From Roridomyces roridus (taxonomy: Eukaryota; Basidiomycota; Agaricomycetes; Agaricales; Mycenaceae), in the NCBI GenBank assembly GCA_029378245.1, contig JARKIF010000147.1, positions 1-64,000 of the forward strand: a stretch of DNA of 64,000 bases. Reading direction: 5' to 3'. The notes under the pieces were generated by a model. It saw only the letters and a program-made list of their open reading frames with translations. It searched no databases and was not told the DNA's origin. This document shows positions 57,684-64,000 of the stretch, piece after piece; the first letter of the stretch is position 1; the number at the start of each line of letters is the position of its first letter. The translations under genes and the position numbers were made by a program.

Positions 57684-59481
57684 TTAAAGTTTCGAAGAAA
57701 AGACAGACGAAGAGTCCAATATAAACTCACGCACACCACCGACATAATGTGCCCAAAATTCGTCAACAACTCCCAGAGGAAACGCAGCAGCGTCGTAGCC
57801 CAAAGTCATGGAAAACTTGCCGTTCAGCATCTGGGTAGACATCAAAAGGGCACCCTTGGCGTTGCGGACGTGCGAGAAGGCGTCGACAAATTGTGCAGAT
57901 GGGTAACGCTCCGGACGGTACACATCGCCCAAATCACCGAGACAGGTTATCCCCAGCAGTGCCACGGACGGGGTGCCAACAACGGGCGTCGGTTGAGCGG
58001 GTTGAGGTCCAGTTTGCGGCAAAGTCCCATCCGCCTCATCGTCCTGTTTGGCAAAGGCTTTGGCCCGCAGCGCCCGCTCACCGCCCATCAGCCGGCAGCG
58101 CCCCAGGAGCAATGGACTGCGGGAAAATGCGCTCATTTGAGACTGGGCTGACCGTGCACGAGACCAGAACATTGCGCCGGGATTGCATGTCGCGGGGATG
58201 AACGACGGTAGCACGATGTTGCAATAGCCCAACGCAAGTGACATGTAGGAGGATAAGGGTGATGATGGTTGAGGTAAATGACGACGGAGCGACACAGCAG
58301 TGTAGATCATCATCGGAAGCTCTTTGGAGGAGTTGAGCTCGGGGTGATTTTGAGCCGTACGTATCCAGGCAAAGTTGATGAGCGCAAAGGTCGCATTGGT
58401 GAGAGTCAGTCCACGCGCTTTGCACGCAGCCCGAATCGCAGCTGTTTCCTCAGGGTCCCAGAACTTGAGCTCGATTGTCTGCTTGCAGACTTGGCTTTTT
58501 ATGCGAGGTAGCGCGTGGCCGCCCTGTCCCAAGGGTTGAGTATGAATTGCCAGAGAGTCCAAGACACACATACAATAGCGCGCTTTTTTACGTTCTGGTC
58601 ATCTATCGTCCAAGCGGATAGTTGGAATTTGGAACGTGGTGAAGGAAGGCGATCCTCGGTCGCTGGCACGATGATAGCATCTTCACGCGGTGCACCGCAC
58701 CGCATCGTCCATTCGAGCTCCAGCAAACGGAGGAGCTCGGCATCGGTCCTTGGAGGCCCCCCAGGGGTCGCAGAACCGCACAACAGCTGGAGGATCATGT
58801 CACAGTGCCTGTGGAGAGCCACACCGTCGTTGATAGCATGTATGGTCATGATCAGGATGTGGTACTCTTCGAGCCCCGGCGAAACTGGGCCATGCTTGGC
58901 GACATCGAGACCGCTTATGCGCTGCGATGAAAGTCTTCGAGGTGTGGTGGGATCAAGAAAGGCGTCCATGAGTTCCGGCCCAGTTTTATCATCGACAATG
59001 TGTAGGGTATCTTCGGCCTCCTCAGCAGCTCTACGAGGGCTGGAGGGCGGGGTATATCTAGAGACTGGTTAACCAAGTCGTGCAAGATGGAATGAACCGT
59101 ACTTGAATCTGGCCTCGTCGTAACACCCAGGTTCCATTTGGACCTGGCAAGCCAGCAGAGTGTGTCGCAGACGCATTATAGCCCAGGCTACACGGAAGCG
59201 GAGAGGCGACATGAGATGCGGAGGAGCTCGAACGATGATGCGGACTGTCCGTGACGCTGTAAATTCAGACTGAACGCTTCTTTCAGCTGGAAATACCCAC
59301 CAAACATATCGTTGAGCCCATACGCGCGAGAAGGAAGAAAATACGACCTGTGTACGTTAAGTCCAGATAAAAGACCAGGAAATGCATACAGCTCATTATG
59401 GCTCAGAGGGCGAGAATAACTGGCCTGAGTGGCAACGGCAGCGGTCTCGTAGGCCATGAGTTGGGGAAGGTGGTGAGACAT
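57684..59481 (-). CDS. Condensation-domain-type acyltransferase
   Basis: A protein of about 530 residues with the chloramphenicol-acetyltransferase/condensation fold found in NRPS condensation domains, alcohol acetyltransferases and trichothecene 15-O-acetyltransferase-like enzymes. The HxxxDG motif is present in IMTIHAINDGVALHRH. Other parts are YSRPLSHNELYAFPGLLSGL near the N terminus, KARGLTLTNATFALINFAWI, and a C-terminal FSMTLGYDAAAFPLGVVDEFW comparable to the late DFGWG-like region, which is not kept exactly. Introns lie at about 59225-59340, 59050-59100 and 58505-58565. The substrate is unknown and there are no biosynthetic partners nearby. Stop at 57684-57686, ATG at 59479-59481. Confidence 0.8.
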
Positions 59482-59666
59482 ATTGAAATGGTTCAGCATG
59501 GTCCACAGTCAGCGGTTATATGCCCCATCCGAGCGGAGCACTCAGGAGAAAGGGACCAGGAACTGAGACGATCGAATATATGGACCCTCATCGGAATTGA
59601 GACCCAATATAACGCTTCGTTTATTCTGGCTGCTGAATGGAGCGGACTCATGGAAAGGAGTGCGTC

Positions 59667-60479
59667 CGGGAGTTGAGATAACAGGACCACCGGATAACAG
59701 GACCACCGGGATTCTGGTGATGGCGGTGATGTGCCGATCGGCATGTCAGCGATATATTCATATCCATCAAATGATCGATGATCACACTCCTGTCTCTGCT
59801 CCTATCTCTGCCCTCCAACCTCTCACCCAGCATAACCCGACCAGCTTGGTCTATCGTACTCCAGTACCGCCTGGGCGTGTGAGGCCACCGCTGTCGCCCT
59901 TGACGCCACGCAAACGCCACACGTCGCCCATATTAGCCGGGCCGATGGGTCTGAGTCTCGAGATCGTGCACGGTGCGTGCCCTTCTTCCCTCGTGAACTG
60001 ACCTCGCCCTTTTTGCCAGTCTTTGTGCTCGGAACCTGGCCCACACCTCTTCCCGCCTTCCAGCCTCTCATGATCACTTCCCGCTTCGGCAGTCACCTCG
60101 CCGCCCCATGCACGCCCACATTCACACTCACGCCCATCATGATCCCGCCGCACACCGCTCCCTGGGTACACTCCTCTCCTTACACCACCGCCCTCCTCGC
60201 ACGTCCTGTAACACCGCATATCCTCCACCTTCCCGCACGCCGCCCGTAGTCTGTAGAGTACCGCTTTTTTCATGAGCCACTGGCCCTAAGTACCGTCCTA
60301 TTGTATGTACCGTTGTATATATGTGGCTTATGTGTGGCTTCCAATATTGTCCACGCTACTTGAGAAAGGCGGGCAGTCGTGAATTGTACTCAGGGATGTT
60401 GGCCGTGATGATAGCTGCTTCGGCAGATCACCGCGGCACAGCCATCACAAATCCGGTGGTCCTGTTATCTCAACTCCCG
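59667..60479. mobile_element. 813-bp element with perfect 29-bp inverted ends
   Basis: CGGGAGTTGAGATAACAGGA... (59667-59695) is the exact reverse complement of 60451-60479 over 29 bases. On the left, part of the repeat (ATAACAGGACCACCGG) is tandemly repeated once inward. No target-site duplication is visible in the first bases outside (GCGTC and AAGTT). The inside holds one possible two-exon gene. It looks like a DNA-transposon derivative or MITE, but no transposase is present. Confidence 0.6.
59771..60249 (+). CDS. Possible small Pro-rich protein inside the inverted-repeat element
   Basis: ATG at 59771 opens a frame (MIDDHTPVSAPISALQPL...) to GLSLEIVH. A good GT-AG intron (about 59970-60018) joins it to VFVLGTWPTPLPAFQPLMIT and an open frame ending LHLPARRP with TAG at 60247-60249. 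The product would have about 143 residues, rich in Pro, Thr and His. No family is recognised. Strong CT-rich composition could create the open frame by chance, so this is tentative. Confidence 0.35.
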
Positions 60480-60702
60480 AAGTTTGTGATGGAAACAGGG
60501 ATTCAAGGAATTGGCAAGGAGTGACGCCATCACGTGTCTCCATCTTTGCGGACGTCCGTCAACCCCTTTCCTCCCTCGCTGTCCCCAGAGCAAGTCTTTG
60601 CCCAAACGAATACATCAGATTAGTCTCATCACTCTCTCTCATCAAGGAGCGACCCAGTGCATTATCCATTATTCATTAGATCATCTACGGGTATACATGT
60701 GT
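60480..60702. other. Short intergenic spacer
   Basis: Probable 3' flank of the Csc1-like gene; nothing else is seen. Confidence 0.4.
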
Positions 60703-63700
60703 TTAACGCGTCGGGAACGCGCCAGGAATAAAGTTCCTGGAGCGTCTGGGATTGCGGTGCCAATAAATTCCGTAACGCGTAGTAGCCCGTGTGGGGCTTG
60801 AGCTCATCTCCTCACCGAGGACCAGCGGATTGCCACTTTCATTCCCATGCCCCTCGAGGGAGGCCACCGAATTCTCCAGCCCGCCAGTCTGCGTTCCATA
60901 GTCGTCGTCGCTGTCTTCGTCGTCCTCGTGTAACCAATCCTCTTCGTCAGGTAGTGTTATCACACCTGAAGCGGGGTCGAAACTAAGGCGATGGGACAAC
61001 GGAGCGGATGACCGACGCCCTGCCTCTTGCCATGGATTGCCACTCGTGCTCGCTTCGGCCGATTCACTCGGTACAACAGAGCTGGAGGCTGATGGAGCGG
61101 TGTCGTTGACAATGTATTCGCTCTGTGTTCGTCGCCGAACACTGGGACGCTTGCGCAAAGTGAGCACGACAGCCTGCATGTTGGGATCCTTGGCGATGCG
61201 CGGAGAGGCTCTGTGGTCGTTATTCAACAGAGTCTGCCCCTTTTTCAATGGCAGCCATGGCTGTGGGAGCACACCATTGAGCGCGGGGTGACCGTAACGT
61301 CGCTTCCCAGTATTGAGCACCCCGTTGTACCAGTTGGCCATTGGCGGCTGCGAGTAGTCTGTTCGCTCATCCTCCGGGGCAACGTACAGTGTGTCGTCGT
61401 TTTGGGCGTATCTGCGTCGGCTGAGATTACTACACAAGGTCAGCTCAAAAGTGATTATTGTCTGGACAAGCCTCACCTCTGCGACCACGTGACAGGATGC
61501 CCCACGCGCAACTTGGCGACATCTGCTGTCTCCTCGCCACGTTCCACCTCACACACGGAACTCAGTGTGACAAATTCGCTGAGCGGCTTGAATGCCTTGT
61601 ACACATACCAAGACCACAACAAAGTGCCCACAATGAGCGGACCGAGCAGTATCGTGATCACGTACGAAAGTTTCGAGCTTGCGTATGTGTTATGCAGGAG
61701 GAAGAAGCCCGTCATGAAGACGAGGAAGATCATGACACCCCAAATCAGTCGCACAAACGTGATTGGCCACGCTTGGCCTTGCGACTCGTATGGCTTGTAA
61801 AAGACGAAGAGGAGCTTGTACTTGTACACCACGTAGGCGTTGCCAAAATAGATGGCACCAAAGATGAGAATGAGCGGCTGCGTAACGCTGTACAGCATCG
61901 TGATGGTGAACATCAAAATGGCTTGTGGGTAGACAATTCCATAGTTGATCATTGGGGGTGCATTGAGCTCCGCGAAATCTCGAGGAGTTCGAGTCACGAG
62001 GAGGGCAAAGAATCGCGGGATGGTAACACCAAGATTGAGCAATTGGAGGGGCATGATGCCGATGCCTGACAATCGTGAGCCAAGACCAGCGGTAAGGGTA
62101 CGACCCTACCTTGGAGGATGACATATGACAAGAAAAAGTTGCGAGCGCGACCCGCTTGAAGTGCTTTCGCAAGCTTCTCGGGGATTTTGGCAGGGAAATT
62201 TGCGAGTTCGTAGACGAGCTGCAAATATGTGGACGCCAGGAGGAAGATGAAGACGACGTTGATGAGAAGAAACAGGAAATATCTAGATGGGATCAGAAAA
62301 GGTTCAAGTGGTAATTGGGGCGTCTTACTTCTTGAGCAAGGAGTACTCGACCCAGCTTCGAGCTCGATAGCCTTGCTGATACGTCAATCCTTCGAGAATG
62401 AAGGGTAGCATGGCATTCAGAGTAATCATAGCCACTGATGGCAGCGAATTCTGGACGATGGCGCGAACTTTGTCGTTGCTATCGATCAATCGGCCGAGCC
62501 ATGGCATTGTCTTCTTGATCTCGCTATAGCTCAACAGACTCGCCAGTGCCGTGATGGGCAGTAGCCAAGTGAAGAACAGCAGAGCGATCATGCCCATAAC
62601 AAACAGATCTCGGGTCTGAAAGTTGAGCTGAGATGGGGTCATGTTACTCCAAACAATGTCCCGTGGCTCCGGCGCGGGGTACGTCGTGCATTGAAGTGGA
62701 GCTGGTGCATGAACGGCTTGGATGGCAATCTGAGCAGAGGACATTTTTTCAAATGTCACGAATGCGGTAGCAGTAGCCTTGAACTTGGCCATGCGGCGCT
62801 TGCGGACGCGCTCATCCAGATCTTTGAATTGTGCCTCGAGATACTCGAGCGCATCGACCTTGGGAGCAAACCAAGATGGGCGAATCGTTGGGCGAGCACG
62901 ATGGGGGATTACGAGACGTGGAGGCTGTCCGCCAGCCGACTCGACATCCACGAGCGGCAACCCTCCACTGGCTTCCGGATCGTATTCCTCCACGGTGCTT
63001 GGGTTCCCAACGTAGCTGACCCATGCCGCCTCAAGGGCGAGGAGAGCCTTTGTCCGTTTATCGATCAAGTGTTTGAGAGAGCCGACCTCGCGACAGACGG
63101 TGACACTCTCAACACTGAGACCCATATTTTCAAAATATTCCGCCAGGGGACGCTCTCCTTGTAGATGGCGCGGGAGGTTGGTAACCAACACCGTGCGAGC
63201 AGGAATGGAGTGTACAAGCTCGAGGGAGAAGAGCTGACGCGAGCGGATGAAGCGGCGATAATTCTTGTAGATGAAGTGGAGGGCAAGCAGGGTGAAGAGG
63301 TACGTAAAGACGAGGTACAGAGAGAGGTACGAGTTGGCTTCGCTGATGAGATCGAACCAGTCCGAGCCAGGTAAAGTCGAATTCGTGCTTCCATTCGAGA
63401 CCGAAATTTGGGGCTTTCCTTTCACGGAAAAAAGGCGCGTTGATAAGGGGGCACTGCTCAGAAGATCAGGCCAGTCGTCCTTGTCGTCTGGCCAGTCCTC
63501 TCTGTCACCCGTCTCCTTATTATTCTGGGGAACGGGAGTGAGAGACAGGAGAGATACTCGGTTCTCGTACAGACCTTCCAGTTGATAGGCATGAGAATGG
63601 TGATTGCAAAGAAGGAGCACACGGAGAAGAGTTTGAATGCCATCTTGTAAAAGTTGAGCAACACTGCGGCGTCGAGCCCGACGATTTGCAGAACGGTAAA

Positions 63701-64000
63701 TTCGGAGGTACGGATGGTGGGTAGAATCCATCCAAAGAAGGCCTGATGCGCGTGGGCCTCATGGGGCGAGAAACCTGCGCAAGTTTAGCAGGCCGTTCTG
63801 ATGATTGTTGCGAGACAGACCCTTGAGTTTCGTGCGAGGGGCAAACAGGATCGGCCAACGGGTTCGGCAGTAGGAGAATACAAGGAAGGAGAAAAGGCCA
63901 ATGGTGGCGGAAAGCACAATCTGGGTCATGAACCAGGGCCCCTCAAACTTCACTGTGTGATGTCAGTTGAAGCAATTGGGACTATGGACGAGACTGACTG
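60703..64000 (-). CDS. Csc1/TMEM63-type osmosensitive cation channel, 5' end outside the window
   Basis: A multi-pass DUF221 (RSN1_7TM) channel gated by membrane tension. The first exon seen (63953 down, after an AG acceptor) gives FEGPWFMTQIVLSATIGLFS and CRTRWPILFAPRTKLKG. Then come FSPHEAHAHQAFFGWILPTI, TM helices (FKLFSVCSFFAITILMPINW), the extracellular Ser/Asn-rich loop, YLVFTYLFTLLALHFIYKNY, and the cytosolic PHM7 domain with PARTVLVTNLPRHLQ, EPRDIVWSNMTPSQL and FVTFEKMSSAQIAIQ. The 7-TM region follows (LPFILEGLTYQQGYRARSWV, APPMINYGIVYPQAILMFTI). The C-terminal tail is acidic and Ser-rich and ends AFPTR. Many introns. No ATG lies between 63954 and the window end in frame, so the start exon is missing. 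Confidence 0.92.

Overview
The window looks like nuclear DNA of a filamentous basidiomycete (Agaricomycetes). Genes are dense, split by many ~45-60 bp GT-AG introns, and encode fungal proteins: a sphingolipid C9-methyltransferase, a GH5_12 steryl-glucosidase/glucosylceramidase type enzyme, a Ctr copper transporter, Atg12, WASP, Dbr1 and Csc1. I did not identify the species. All gene models were made by eye from conserved protein motifs and splice sites, so exon edges are good to a few bases at best.

Layout. (1) 1-3.2 kb: the 3' end of a 3beta-HSD-type SDR, a dual-specificity phosphatase and a sphingolipid C9-methyltransferase. All three carry small frame disruptions. (2) 3.2-5.5 kb: non-coding apart from an intron-containing tRNA-Pro(CGG). 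(3) 5.5-20.4 kb: compact housekeeping genes (GH5_12 glucosidase, CM1 spindle-pole coiled-coil protein, ribosomal protein uL14/L23, Mgm101, phosphatidylserine decarboxylase, a small unknown protein, Ctr copper transporter, BRO1/ALIX, fibrillarin). (4) 20.4-38.8 kb: about 18 kb without a host gene. It is packed with mobile-element debris: a solo LTR with target duplication, a 3.4-kb palindrome with inverted LTRs around a dead Ty1/copia fragment, a second longer copia fragment, a TRIM-like repeat pair and nested MITEs. (5) 38.8-54 kb: a compact gene block (unknown mitochondrial-type protein, Cdc4-like light chain, UBX protein, WASP, type II dehydroquinase, two inverted PLP decarboxylases flanking ATP synthase subunit f, a LanC-like protein, a mucin-like membrane protein, Dbr1, Atg12), with a segmental duplication of the LanC/Dbr1 junction. 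(6) 54-64 kb: a 2-kb gene-poor gap, complex I 51-kDa subunit, a condensation-domain acyltransferase, an element with perfect 29-bp inverted ends, and a Csc1/TMEM63 channel running off the right end.

Functional threads. Several neighbours serve mitochondria (Mgm101, Psd1, Atp17, Ndufv1). The methyltransferase and the GH5_12 enzyme both belong to fungal glycolipid (glucosylceramide/sterylglucoside) metabolism. Gene spacing is extremely tight in places: 10 bp between convergent stops, 30 bp between tandem genes and 53 bp between divergent starts.
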